From assembly GCF_037975245.1 (NCBI RefSeq), contig NC_092565.1, positions 10,343,499 through 10,407,498 of the forward strand: a stretch of DNA of 64,000 nt, given 5' to 3'. The first letter of the stretch is position 1; every line of letters starts with the position of its first letter. A program made the position numbers and the translations under genes. This document shows positions 36,761-49,370 of this stretch, piece after piece. Origin of the DNA: Apostichopus japonicus. Taxonomy: Eukaryota > Echinodermata > Holothuroidea > Aspidochirotida > Stichopodidae. The notes under the pieces were generated by a model that searched no databases, was not told the origin of the DNA, and worked only from the letters and a program-made list of their open reading frames with translations.

Positions 36761-38708
36761 AAATAGGACTAAAGGTGAAGGAGAATCGGAAAGTGATATA
36801 TGTATATATGTAAGCTTTTCTACTTTTTTGTATGACCATGTGTGTAAATATGAAGCACTAAGGATATGCAGTTTTCTTTCCTTGAAATAGCAAGAGATAA
36901 AATGGAGAATACTGTTATCAAAACTGTACTTAAAACGCTTGAAAAATTGCTTTCCTAAATTTAAAGGAACATTTTGGCAGAATTTTTTCTAGAGAAATCT
37001 ATCTATATTTCATGCATAGTCTTGAATACTTCTGCAATACCATAAGACCATCTCTGCCCTGCACCTGAAAATACCGGTGTTTTTTTCTCTCTTGCATGCT
37101 TTCAAAGTGCTCTTCTCAAGGGTATCGTGTTGAAAATTTTCTCAGATTTACAGATGGAATGTATGAAAGGTTTTTCGTTAAGGATGGTCATGTGATGTGC
37201 TAAAAGATAATCTAATGCATAAAGAGTCTGTAAATTCAGAAGAGAGGAATTCATAAGCATTCTATGCCGGGAATCTTCGATTGATTCCTAGCCAAAGTGC
37301 AAAAGGAATCTAGGCGTGTATGTATGCAGGTAAACGTATGTATATGTGATGTTCCAACTTTGTAAATGGGATGACTCACCAAGCATATCTTGCATGAATT
37401 TCATGAAAATTAGGATGTAAATTTACAGCACTGAATTCTTTGGCTGCTCCAGTTATTGAGCGGAGTCAAAAGTCAATTGAGGTCATCAGCGGCATCTGTA
37501 GCATCGGTAAAATGTCATAGTTAGGTGGTAGGTCTCCCTCACTGAGCATTACACTTTGAGCAGTTCTGTTAAGAGGTCAAATGTTAATTGGAGTCATCAG
37601 CTGCCAAAAGCCTGAAATCCTTGTCGACATAGCTTAAAAATCAAAGCTGCGATTATCCTCATGCTCAGAAATGTACAAGAACTGAATGTTCTAGGAAGAG
37701 GTCAAAGGTTACTTAAGGTCAAATTCTGACCACCTTGATAACTCCAAAAGTTAAGGTTGGATGAATCGCACACCTGGTATGATGGTGCCCCCACTGCGAG
37801 TTCTCCATTGCAATCATTTCCTTTTGGTGAACATAATTTGGTCAACTTCAGTTTTAGTTTGTGAAGTGGCCCAATTTACTAATAGGTCTGAAGTAACCTA
37901 AAACAATGCATAAACAATCAATCAGGTAAATGATATCTGCTTCAGAAGTGATAATCATGTATTGGATGGTCTGAAAACACACCTCAAGTGATCCCTGGCA
38001 GTTGTCACTAGTTGAGTCTCAAGGGGGTAAACAGGTTGTCTGAAAAGTTGCCTTCTGTGTAGTCCATATATACTAGATGGCTTTGGTTTTAAAAATATGT
38101 TAGTTTATTGAAGGGGTAGGTTGGTGGCAGAGCTGATTTGCTAACTCAAAAAAGGTAAAAGGTAATGTCCATTTGCTCATACATATTCAACATCTATGGG
38201 TCTATATTTCACATAAAAGGAAGACTGTTCTTCCTGGATTTTAAACCTTTTTTGGCCATAAAACTTATGTACTGTAAAAACGTTATCAGTGACTGAATAG
38301 GTTGATGTCCAAAGAGTGAGTTAGTACTTTTTGTGGTCTAGGGAGTTTGGAATGTCTGAACATTTCTGGTTATCACTTAATTTCTTGAACAAATGTTAAC
38401 TCACTAGACTCTACATCAGTCAGATAGCCAAGTGGGATTTTATGCAAATTATATTGCAAGGAATCACTATTCTTTGCCCCCTGTCTAGAGAATGCTAAAA
38501 CTCCATTCTTTGGGTGGTTTGATATATATGCAATATTTGGTTGGCACTAAGTGGACATATTTGTTTATTTGTAAGTTTTGGTTAAGTTTTTTTACTTGTA
38601 TTAAAGTATTTAAAGCTATTAAAGTATTAAAAGAAAATGTGAAAAATCGGTGGTAAGTTTTTTTTTTTTACTTGTGCTTTCACTGGAAGAATAAAAAGAG
38701 AACATGAG
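36761..38708. other. Probable 3' UTR and non-coding flank
   Basis: No coding exon seen. Several GAGGTCAAAGGT-type words at 37450-37740 resemble degenerate repeats common in marine invertebrate DNA. Confidence 0.45.
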
Positions 38709-38710
38709 TT

Positions 38711-38767
38711 GAAATTGAACCAGGAACCTTGTAATGCCTAATTTTTTTATCTACCACTAGACCATAT
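38711..38767 (-). repeat. tRNA-like SINE head, type 1
   Basis: On the minus strand TATGGTCTAGTGGTAG (A box) is followed by GTTCCTGGTTCAATTTC (B box) at tRNA-like spacing. The fold is not a complete tRNA. It is the first of three different tRNA-like heads, all on the minus strand, before the tandem array. Confidence 0.6.
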
Positions 38768-38856
38768 GGTGAGATGCTTCAGCAAGATGCATTCCAAATA
38801 TTTAAAGATCCAGTTGTTGGGACTTAGGTGTTTTATAAAATATTTTCTCCTCCACT

Positions 38857-39024
38857 GAACCTTGTCAGGGAGAGGGTAGTAGCCAACTCGCTTCACCCGC
38901 TTGGGAACCTTGTCAGGGAGAGGGGTGGCAGCCAACTCGGGTACCGCTTGGGAACCTTGTCAGATAGAGTGCAGCTCCAAGGCTGCTTGGGAACCTTGTC
39001 AGGGGGAGGGGTGCCAGCAAACTC
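38857..39024. repeat. Four-unit tandem repeat, 39-48 bp
   Basis: Units begin GAACCTTGTCAG at 38857, 38905, 38952 and 38991 and continue GGAGAGGGGTGGCAGCCAAC with variation. The frame through them is an artefact of the repeat. Confidence 0.9.
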
Positions 39025-39050
39025 CTTTTACAGAACTCACTCACCCATCC

Positions 39051-39109
39051 AGGGCTTGAACCGAGCTGCTCAGTACCATCGCAGACGGCACTACCCATTA
39101 CACCATTTT
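39051..39109 (-). repeat. tRNA-like SINE head, type 2
   Basis: On the minus strand AAAATGGTGTAATGGGTAGT matches a tRNA A box and CTCGGTTCAAGCCC matches a B box. The A-box side resembles tRNA-Gln. No complete acceptor stem. Confidence 0.65.
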
Positions 39110-39198
39110 GGTTCCCAATGAAACAACCTTCGTTTCTTACCTTTATACTTCCACATGCTCCAAAGAACAGAAAAGTAAAAGGCTCTGGTTGGGTCTTG

Positions 39199-40583
39199 AA
39201 CTCATGACAGTGTGTTTGTCTGTCTCTCTCAGTCCAGAGCACTAACCACTGCACCACAGCAACTGTTGAGAAATAATGCTCGTTTCTAATATTTCAACTT
39301 CAGAATGGAAGTAGGAAATTGCAAAAGATCAAAATGTTGTCTGGGGATCGAACTCATGGCAGTGCGTTTGTCTGTCTCTCTCAGTCCAGAGCACTAACCA
39401 CTGCACCACAGCAACTGTTGAGAAATAATGCTCGTTTCTAATATTTCAACTTCAGAATGGAAGTAGGAAATTGCAAAAGATCAAAATGTTGTCTGGGGAT
39501 CGAACTCATGGCAGTGCGTTTGTCTGTCTCTCTCAGTCCAGAGCACTAACCACTGCACCACAGCAACTGTTGAGAAATAATGCTCGTTTCTAATATTTCA
39601 ACTTCAGAATGGAAGTAGGAAATTGCAAAAAATCAAAATGTTGTTTGGGGATCGAACTCATGACTGTGCGTTTGTCTGTCTCTCTCAGTCCAGAGCACTA
39701 ACCACTGCACCACAGCAACTGTTGAGAAATAATGCTCGTTTCTAATATTTCAACTTCAGAATGGAAGTAGGAAATTGCAAAAGATCAAAATGTTGTCTGG
39801 GGATCGAACTCATGACTGTGTGTTTGTCTGTCTCTCTCAGTCCAGAGCACTGCACCACAGCAACTGTTGAGAAATAATGCTCGTTTCTAATATTTCAACT
39901 TCAGAATGGAAGTAGGAAATTGCAAAAGATCAAAATGTTGTTTGGGGATCGAACTCATGACAGTGCGTTTGTCTGTCTCTATCAGTCCAGAGCACTAACC
40001 ACTGCACCACAGCAACTGTTGAGAAATAATGCTCGTTTCTAATATTTCAACTTCAGAATGGAAGTAGGAAATTGCAAAAGATCAAAATGTTGTCTGGGGA
40101 TCGAACTCATGACTGTGTGTTTGTCTGTCTCTCTCAGTCCAGAGCACTAACCACTGCACCACAGCAACTGTTGAGAAATAATGCTCGTTTCTAATATTTC
40201 AACTTCAGAATGGAAGTAGGAAATTGCAAAAGATCAAAATGTTGTTTGGGGATCGAACTCATGACAGTGCGTTTGTCTGTCTCTATCAGTCCAGAGCACT
40301 AACCACTGCACCACAGCAACTGTTGAGAAATAATGCTCGTTTCTAATATTTCAACCTCAGAATGGATGGAGGAAATTGCAAAAGATCAAAATGTTGTCTG
40401 GGGATCGAACTCATGACTGTGTGTTTGTCTGTCTCTCTCAGTCCAGAGCACTAACCACTGCACCACAGCAACTGTTGAGAAATAATGCTCGTTTCTAATA
40501 TTTCAACTTCAGAATGGAAGTAGGAAATTGCAAAAGATCAAAATGTTGTCTGGGGATCGAACTCATGACAATGTGTTTGTCTG
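39199..40583 (-). repeat. Tandem array of tRNA-like units, period 152 bp
   Basis: Nine full units plus a partial tenth; unit boundaries taken at AACTCATGA fall at 39199, 39351, 39503, 39655, 39807, 39952, 40104, 40256, 40408 and 40560. On the minus strand each carries TGGTGCAGTGGTTAGTGC (A box), CTCTGGACT, and GAGTTCGATCCCC (B box) about 60 bp on, like a tRNA-Gln-derived pol III promoter. The roughly 75 bp between heads is constant. One unit (39807) has lost 7 bp, including ACTAACC of the A box. Units are over 95 percent alike, so the array expanded recently. Confidence 0.9.
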
Positions 40584-43222
40584 TTGGTGTATAACAAAGA
40601 CAAGGGTATCCTCTACTCCACGTCTAATTTTAATGTCGATAGGTGTTTCAGAGAGGACAAGAGAGGGACTGAAAAATTGTGCACTTATAAAGAACACGTA
40701 TTTCTATCTTGAACTTTGGGACCACGTATCTCCCGAACGGAAGCAGATGTGGACCTGGGAGTTGCAGATTTGGGCTCCTGGGCATCGATTAACTCTTGTT
40801 GCGTCATTTAGGCGAAATCGAGTTTGGGTCAATTTTGGCAAAAATTGCAAGGGATTGCAAGGTATCCTTACAGTTTTTTTTTTAATTAGGTTTTTTGCCT
40901 CCCACGCCCTCACACAACACACAATTCGAAAATAAATTTCACATTCGTAATCAGCGTGTCGCGAACTACCAGAAAAGATACACATTTATCGCATTTGCGA
41001 CAAAAAGTTTTTTCACCTCAAACTTGAAAAAGTAAGACCGAAAAACTTTTACGACGAACAAAGGATTAAAATCTTTTGTTGTCCCTAAAAGTTTTTCGCT
41101 TTTCTATTGTCCCTATGAAATTGCAAACTGGGCAATAAAAGTGTCATAAGAGGGCGCAAAGGCGATAAATGTGTATCTTTACTGGTAGTTCGCGACACGC
41201 TGATTACGAATCTGAAGTTTATTTTGGAATTGGCTACCAAAAAGAAGTACTTTTTTAACTTTTCAAGACAAAACACCCAGTTTTGGCGCAAATAGAAATA
41301 ATATGTACAAAAACCCTTTCCCGGTCATATAATTACACGAAATTGGTGTATAACAAAGACAAGGGTGTCTTCTACTCCACGTCTAATTTTAATTTCGATG
41401 GGTGTTTCAGAGAGGACAAGAGAGGAGGCTGAAAAGAGGAGGTTTTCCAAATGGTGCACTTAAAAGAACACGTATTTCTATCTTGTACTTTGGGACCACG
41501 TATCTCCCGAACGGAAGCAGATATGGACCTGGGAGTTGCAGATTTGGGCTCCTGAGCATCGATTACTCCCTATTACGTCTTTTGGGTTAAATCGATTTTG
41601 GGTCAATTTTTGGCAATTTTTATTTGCGCCCAAAATAGGTTTTTTGTCTGAAAAGTTAAAAAAGTACTTCTTTTTGGTACCCAATTCCAAAATAAACTTC
41701 AGATTCGTAATCAGCGTGTCGCGAACTACCAGAAAAGATACACATTTATCGCATTTGCGACTACAAGTTTTTGCACCTCAAATTTGAAAAAGTAAGACCG
41801 AAAAACTTTTACGACGAACAAAGGATTAAAATCTTTTGTTGTCCCTAAAAGTTTTTCGCTTTTCTATTGTCCCTATGAAATTGCAAACTGGGCGAAAAAA
41901 GTGTCATAAGAGGGCGCAAAGGCGATAAATGTGTATCTTTACTGGTAGTTCGCGACACGCTGATTACGAATCTGAAGTTTATTTTGGAATTGGCTACCAA
42001 AAAGAAGTACTTTTTTAACTTTTCAAGACAAAACACCCAGTTTTGGCGCAAATAGAAATAATATGTACAAAAACCCTTTCCCGGTCATATAATTACACGA
42101 AATTGGTGTATAACAAAGACAAGGGTGTCTTCTACTCCACGTCTAATTTTAATTTTGATGGGTGTTTCAGAGAGGACAAGAGAGGAGGCTGAAAAGAGGG
42201 GGTTTTCCAAATGGTGCACTTAAAAGAACACGTATTTCTATCTTGTACTTTGGGACCACGTATCTCCCGAACGGAAGCAGATATGGACCTGGGAGTTGCA
42301 GATTTGGGCTCCTGAGCATCGATTACTCCCTATTACGTCTTTTGGGTTAAATCGATTTTGGGTCAATTTTTGGCAATTTTTATTTGCGCCCAAAATAGGT
42401 TTTTTGTCTGAAAAGTTAAAAAAGTACTTCTTTTTGGTACCCAATTCCAAAATAAACTTCAGATTCGTAATCAGCGTGTCGCGAACTACCAGAAAAGATA
42501 CACATTTATCGCATTTGCGACTACAAGTTTTTGCACCTCAAACTTGAAAAAGTAAGACCGAAAAACTTTTACGACGAACAAAGGATTAAAATCTTTTGTT
42601 GTCCCTAAAAGTTTTTCCGTTTTCTATTGTTCCTCTGAAAAGTTGCAAACTGAGCGAAAGAAAAGGGCGCTCGACGTATCTTGCCAGTGATACGTGATTT
42701 CAAAGCAGTCAAATCAAACCTTTGTTTGTCATCTTGAGTTTTATCTGGACATTTATGAATAAATTGGTCAGTTCTGGCAAAAACTGAAAGGGGTACGTAC
42801 CTGTTACGGGTTTTTTTAGGTGAAAAAACTTTTGTCGCAAAAGGCGATAAATCTGTATATTTTCTGGTAGTTCGCGACACGCTGATTACGAATCTGAAGT
42901 GTATTTTAGAATTGGGTGTTGTGTAGGGGTGTGCAGGGGGGACATAAAAACTGATTTATGATTTATGAAAAAAATAGAAATTATATAGACAAAAAGCCTT
43001 TCCCGGTCAGATAATTACACGAAATTGGTGTATAACAAAGACAAGGGTGTCTTCTACTCCACGTCTAATTTTAATGTCGATGGGTGTTTCAGAGAGGACA
43101 AGAGAGGGGCTGAAAAGAGGGGGTGTTCGATTACTCCCTGTTACGTCATTTGGGCGAAATCGATTTTGGGTCGATTTTTGATCAGTTTTGGAAAAACTGC
43201 AAATCATGCTTTTTGCCCCCGG
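40584..43222. repeat. Satellite of about 760-bp units with long internal inverted repeats
   Basis: Units begin TTGGTGTATAACAAAGACAA at 40584, 41343, 42103 and 43024 (spacings 759, 760, 921; the last unit is cut off by the next element). Each full unit contains an inverted repeat of about 100 bp arms, for example 41656-41755 against 41917-42022, sharing CAGCGTGTCGCGAACTACCA. Between them is a smaller hairpin around AACAAAGGATTAAAATCTTT. Units 2 and 3 are nearly identical. Frames of 62-83 codons recur once per unit because of the repeat and are not genes. Confidence 0.93.
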
Positions 43223-45350
43223 TCGAGGGGGGGGGGCTATAAGAAACTTTGTGAGACATTTTTGTTTCGGTAAGGGAGTTTTATATGCAAAATTTTACGT
43301 TCTTGTGTTATAAAATGTAAGAGAAAACGTTGGGAGAATGTCTTAAAAAATTGGGGAGCGGCCGTGTCTACTCCAATACTCCCTACCCCGTGGCCGAGCT
43401 AGCCATATCAATTAGCAATAGTTTGGTTATTTCACCTGAATGACAGTTTACTATCATTCATGTCCGAAAGGGCAGACATGCAGTACGAGTAAAACAGCAT
43501 GACTACCACCTCATGCAAACTTCCCCCTTAGTGATATGAGAAAGCATGAGTACCACTTCAAGAAGAATTCCTCCTCAATTGTATGAGATAGCATGAGTAC
43601 CACCTCAAGCAAACTTCCCCCTTAGTGGTATGAGAAAGCATGAGTACCACCCTTAGAAGAAGTCCCCTTCAGTCAGTCGTATGAGGTAGCATGAGTTTTA
43701 CCTCAAGTAGAATTCCTCCTCATTGGTATGAGAAAGCATGAGTACCACCCTTAGCAGAAGTCCCCCTCAGTCAGTCGTCTGAGGTAGCAAGAGTACCACC
43801 TCAAGCAAACATCCACCTTAGTGATATGAGAAAGCATGAGTACCACTTCAAGAAGAATTCCTCCTCAATTGTATGAGATAGCATGAGTACCACCTCAAGC
43901 AAACTCCCCCCTTAGTGGTATGAGAAAGCATGAGTACCACCCTTAGAAGAAGTCCCCCTCAGTCAGTCGTATGAGGTAGCATGAGTTTCACCTCAAGTAG
44001 AATTCCTCCTCATTGGTATGAGAAAGCATGAGTACCACCCTTAGCAGAAGTCCCCCTCAGTCAGTCGTCTGAGGTAGCAAGAGTACCACCTCAAGCAAAC
44101 ATCCACCTTAGTGGTATGAGAAAGCATGAGTACCACTTCAAGAAGAATTCCTCCTCAGTCGTATGAGATAGCATGAGTACCACCTCAAGCAAACTTCCCC
44201 CTTAATGGTATGAGAAAGCATGAGTACCACCCTTAGAAGAAGTCCCCTTCAGTCAGTCGTATGAGGTAGCATGAGTTTTACCTCAAGTAGAATTCCTCCT
44301 CATTGGTATGAGAAAGCATGAGTACCACTCTTAGCAGAAGTCCCACTCAGTCAGTCGTCTGAGGTAGCAAGAGTACCACCTCAAGCAAACTTCCCCCTTA
44401 GTGGTATGAGAAAGCATGAGTACCACCCTTAGAAGAAGTCCCCTTCAGTCAGTCGTATGAGGTAGCATGAGTTTTACCTCAAGTAGAATTCCTCCTCATT
44501 GGTATGAGAAAGCATGAGTACCACCCTTAGCAGAAGTCCCCCTCAGTCAGTCGTCTGAGGTAGCAAGAGTACCACCTCAAGCAAACATCCACCTTAGTGG
44601 TATGAGAAAGCATGAGTACCACTTCAAGAAGAATTCCTCCTCAGTCGTATGAGATAGCATGAGTACCACCTCAAGCAAACTTCCCCCTTAATGGTATGAG
44701 AAAGCATGAGTACCACCCTTAGAAGAAGTCCCCTTCAGTCAGTCGTATGAGGTAGCATGAGTTTTACCTCAAGTAGAATTCCTCCTCATTGGTATGAGAA
44801 AGCATGAGTACCACTCTTAGCAGAAGTCCCACTCAGTCAGTCGTCTGAGGTAGCAAGAGTACCACCTCAAGCAAACTTCCCCCTTAGTGGTATGAGAAAG
44901 CATGAGTACCTCCTTCAGAAGAATTCCCCCTCAGTCAGTCGTATGAGGTAGCATGAGTTCTACCTCATGTAGAATTCCTCCTTAGTCGTATGAGGTAGCA
45001 TGAGTACCACCTCAAATAGACCTCCACCTTAGTGGTATGAGAAAGCATGAGTACCACCCTTAACAGAAGTCCCCCTCAGTCCCCCTCAGTCCCCCATGCT
45101 ACCTCGTATGAGGTAGCATGAGTACAACTTCTTGCATAATCTCCCACCTCTCCCCCCCCCCCCCGCCCCCTAAGTGGCATGAGTAACAGAACAAGGACCT
45201 AGGCTCGAATACGGATTATTCAGCTTGCTGTGGTATCAAATAGCAGATTTATACAATGTCAGAAGTATCCTACGGCTACGAGTACAACATCACAAGGTCT
45301 CTAATGAGTACATGTGACTATTGCTAGAAGACGAACAGGGATTCACAAAT
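43223..45350. mobile_element. Minisatellite-bearing dispersed element, long copy
   Basis: The left flank (43223-43480) and right flank (45191-45350) match the element at 21428-22163. The core of about 35 units (43490-45170; 47-51 bp each; GCATGAGTACCACC, then CTTAGTGGTATGAG or CAGTCAGTCGTATGAGGTAG) shows higher-order structure. The variant starting GCATGAGTTT recurs at about 43689, 43980, 44269, 44466 and 44757, that is every 290 bp (six units) with one 197-bp step. C12 and GCCCCC runs end the core. Confidence 0.88.
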
Positions 45351-48299
45351 ACAAAAATACTCAAAAGGAGGAGGGAGAGGGGGACACCTCCTCACCCAAG
45401 AATCCTTCCCAATGCCACAACATCCCGCCAATACAGGGACGCCAAGATGAAAAGTGCGAAATTTTAGATCACAAAGAAAAAATAGTTTAGAATACTGCTG
45501 CCTATATAGGATGTCAAATCATTTCAGTTCCATACTCCACTCCCTCTTATTTTTTGGCGAATCACAAAAGGGTCCAAAATGGGTTGGCATACCTGATTTA
45601 AAGTAGCAGTATGGCTTACTTATTACAAAAGAAAAGAAAAAAAATAAACCCATCCTTTTCGTTTTATATTCCTTTTTTAATGATTTATTTACATACTACT
45701 AGTTTACAAAGCATTAAAAAAAAATGATAATAATACAACAACAAAATTGAACTAATAAGTGAAATCAAGGGTGGGGATAAGAGGAGAGAGGAGGGTGGAG
45801 AGATGAGGGATTGTCTACCAGTCTGTTCCTACTACACAAGGTAAATATGATATTTGGGTTTGCTTTAACACTAAGGTTAATGTGTTGTCAGAAGTGTAAA
45901 CAACATTTACATTTCATGTTGGATTTTCTTTTCTTTCTTTTTGCTCATTATCTTGTAGTACCACCAAGAGATCGCTCTTGAGGGTGACACTTCATAAAAA
46001 ATTAAAAAATATTCAAGTCTTAGTCAATGGTTTATAAGTTGAATTCTTAAGTAACACTTATTGCAGTTACCAACCTCGATGGCAAAATGAATCAGGGTTG
46101 ATGGTATGTTTGAATGTCAATGTAATCCTAAATCTTTATCTCTTGTTTTTATACACAGCTACCTTGAAGAATATGGAAGACCCTTTCTGTCTTGATTGAA
46201 TTGAAACCTGTTAATAACGTTGTACCGTAAGACTGTGCTGCTCTTTGGCAAATTATTTTGAAGTCAATCCTGTATTTCCTTTTCAGGGCATGACAATAAA
46301 AGTTGAAACACGCTTTAAAAATCTGCTACCAAATATTATCATAGATCTCTGAAGTTTGAACTATCATCAATTAAAATTAATTTTGGTTTTGCTTGCACTT
46401 ATATCAATGACTGAGTACAAATGGCAAAACCAAATGTCAGAACACATTCCCTTTTATTATTAAAGAGAATTTGCATCAGCAGAACAATGTATTAATAAAT
46501 TCAGCAAGAACAGAGTGGGATGAAACGATCGGAAGTAAATAAAGTACAAAAACTTAGCTTTGTACGACATTAATCCACAAATGAGAACAAATCCATTAAA
46601 TTAAAATATTAAAAAGCCTTGTATAGTAATGCTAAAGAAACCAAACATATATATTATATATGAAAGAGATATTCCCAATCTTGGCAGATAAATGTTACAC
46701 TACAAAGAAAAGAAAAATATTCCAAACTGAAAACAGGAATGTACTTTGACTAAACCCTGGATCATTCCCTAGGGCCAGGGGTCAGTCAGGGGGGTCAAGG
46801 AAGTATGAGATACAGTAACAATGTGTTCTCATTTTCATTGAAGACTTCAAAAATTGAGCCCCCCACAGTGACATAACAATGCCCAGGGCCCGACTGGATT
46901 TCCATGCACCTGTTAGTAAGAATGCTATGAGGATGGTTGTATAAGAGAAGTCAAAGGTCAACTTATAGCCTGGTGACCATTTAATGTTTCTGGCAATTTT
47001 GAGGAGTGTCAAAATTGAAACCCCTCGGGTGACCATTTATGATCTCTCTGGCTTATTTGCTGGCAATACTCAGTTACCTTTACTCAAAGACCTTAATGCA
47101 ATCTTGACTGTCAGGTGAATATCGAGGATGTTCTCTCTCTCTCCTCTCAACGATGACTGGTTGATTTCTACATCTCTGTCACAAGGTCATCTGGAAAACA
47201 CCTGAGAAAGAACAGAGAACAATTGAAAAGGTGACTTTATTACTCTCTTCCATATTTGCAAAGCTTATGAAAGAATTCACCTGAACTTTGATATTTCTAG
47301 CCTGTGTGGGTTTGCATGATAAAGGTCATCCGCTTTGATGAAAGCTCGAATTAACCAAAGGCACAGTAATCCTTGCCCCATCCCCCCCCCCCCCAATCAC
47401 CATTTACCAGAATGCCATTAAAAGCATCTACTAATTATGGCAACATCTGTCATACCAGATTAATAAAGCTGGGGTAGTTATTATCTCAGTCTTATCTCAA
47501 TCACTAACACCTTCATTATTAAGCTAAATCAAGGCTGCAAAAAATCGTCCTCAAAATCTGGCAAAAATGTTCTTGTATTTTGCAGAAAACAGCTATTAAG
47601 TAGCTGCATCAAAATCGAATGTTATATATACACAATTATACAAATGCCAATCTTATAATAGCTCCTCTTTGCTGTCATTGCAGTAAATATTTTCTCATAT
47701 TTTGTTGTTTTGTAAATTAAATTGCGGTGCAGCCCTGATGTTTCAATGTTAAGCCAAGGCAAGTTCTAAGTGTCCCTAAAGAAGTTACCTTGACTCTCTC
47801 AATTCTTAATTCAAGCCCTGGCGTGTATGAGTGTACATTCAGCATATTCAACTAATCAAGCCACAATTTTGTTTAACTTTTGTGTTAAATTGCCCCTGAA
47901 TTGTTTTACATGATCGGATTTATTTCGAGCTTGAAACTTAGAAATCTCTTAAAAAAGATTTTGTAGCTTGGGCACTATTTATCTTGAAGTAGGTGGAGGT
48001 GGGGTATGGGGGGGTGGGGGGGGGTAAGGAAGGGTATGACCTTACCTTCCCCACCTCAGCCACTGAAATATACAGTATTACTAAATGAATCCTAAACCTC
48101 CATATCTGCCATCATATTCATCAATTATCTTGACCACAGAGATGCAAAAGTATGCAACAGTAATCAGTAAATTCAGATTGCAGTGAAATTAATGTGACAA
48201 TCTCTATAGTTGTACCGTACAACTTTGCATGAAGGTGATCTCATATTTTGCTCCATGTTTATTACTTAAAGCTACAAGTCAGATCAATGGTGATATCCA
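45351..48299. other. Non-coding DNA
   Basis: No gene found. Directly after the element is a G/C-rich remnant (45365-45430) ending CCTTCCCAATGCCAC, which may be a decayed hAT-like end. The rest is AT-rich with G runs near 48000. Confidence 0.45.
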
Positions 48300-48780
48300 G
48301 CGACATCCTATATCAACACAGAGGGTGTGCTATCATAACTTTCCTCTCTTATTCAGTGAAACTTGACAAGCTACAGTCTATGAAATCATTGAGAAATCCT
48401 TTGAGGAATCTCGGACGGACACCTCTGGGCAAAGGACCTGCACATTACCTAACTCACACATACATAGTGTGACATATTCAAACTAATATACCATTTTGTC
48501 CACTCATAACTAGCACATTTTAGCAACAAAAATGCTGATCACCATTCATTTGGCACCTATACACACGTATGACCATCAAACGATCAGAAAGCGTCTTAGA
48601 GGTATTTTCAATCACGTCCTTCAAACTGAGTTCAAGCTTGGAGCGTCAGTAAAATTGTATCCAAGTCACAGATATGTAATATATTGAACTTAACACGGGC
48701 TATTCTTCTCGTAATTATGGAAGACGAGATCTTTCTAAACATATTTTCACAACTACCACATAGATCAAGATATAAATTTT
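48300..48780. repeat. Dispersed repeat family A, copy 3 (3' part)
   Basis: Matches 2870-3340 in order: GAAACTTGACAAGCT, TTTGAGGAATCTC, CTCATAACTA, CAATCAC, then ATTCTTCTCGTAATTATGGA near the end. Divergence is substantial, with indels. Confidence 0.75.
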
Positions 48781-49370
48781 TTGGGAGATCCGTAAACAGG
48801 ATCACGATCTGTAAACGATCACATTATGCCCAGAGCCGTATCTACATTATTCTCATGACCTATATATTCAGCAACCTCTGCAAAAAACAAGAAAGCTCCT
48901 CAATATCTGTAGGCTGCTGCACCATCCCAACCTGCACCCCTCCATATACCCCCTCCCCCCCTCCTCCTTGGTAGCTAGAACGTTACATCCTGCCAGGGTG
49001 CACACGTTTCTCTTTAAACCTCCTCACACTAACATTAAGCTTTGAAAAAAAAGCAATTTTGATTTACTGCATTACACACCTTGGCAACATACAAACAAAC
49101 AATACTGAAGTGTACTGAATACTGTATAAAGTATACTGAAAATGGCAAAGACTGCATAAGAGCAATGAAAATAGCAGCCAAAAGACTTTTACACTATTGA
49201 TTTTCTGACAATATGTGAACAATCAAAATCAATTCTTGAGTGGCTTGGTCTTATCGCAGTTCAAACTAATGCATTCAAATGAAGCAATAGCAAATGCTTT
49301 TCATTGTGTTAGTTTAATGACAAAAAAAACAAAACATCACGAATACCTTGTTTATTATTGATAGATTAAA
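48781..49370. other. Non-coding DNA 3' of THOC3
   Basis: Likely includes the THOC3 3' end. TTTATT at about 49350, read as AATAAA on the minus strand, is a candidate poly(A) signal just past the duplicated exon end. Confidence 0.4.

Noticed and set aside
41402-42547. Repeated open frames of 62-83 codons, identical in two places
   Set aside because: They repeat because the 760-bp satellite repeats. Frames on both strands are equally open and encode no domain.
43490-45170. Regular repeats considered as a CRISPR array
   Set aside because: Units are tandem without unique spacers and the DNA is eukaryotic.
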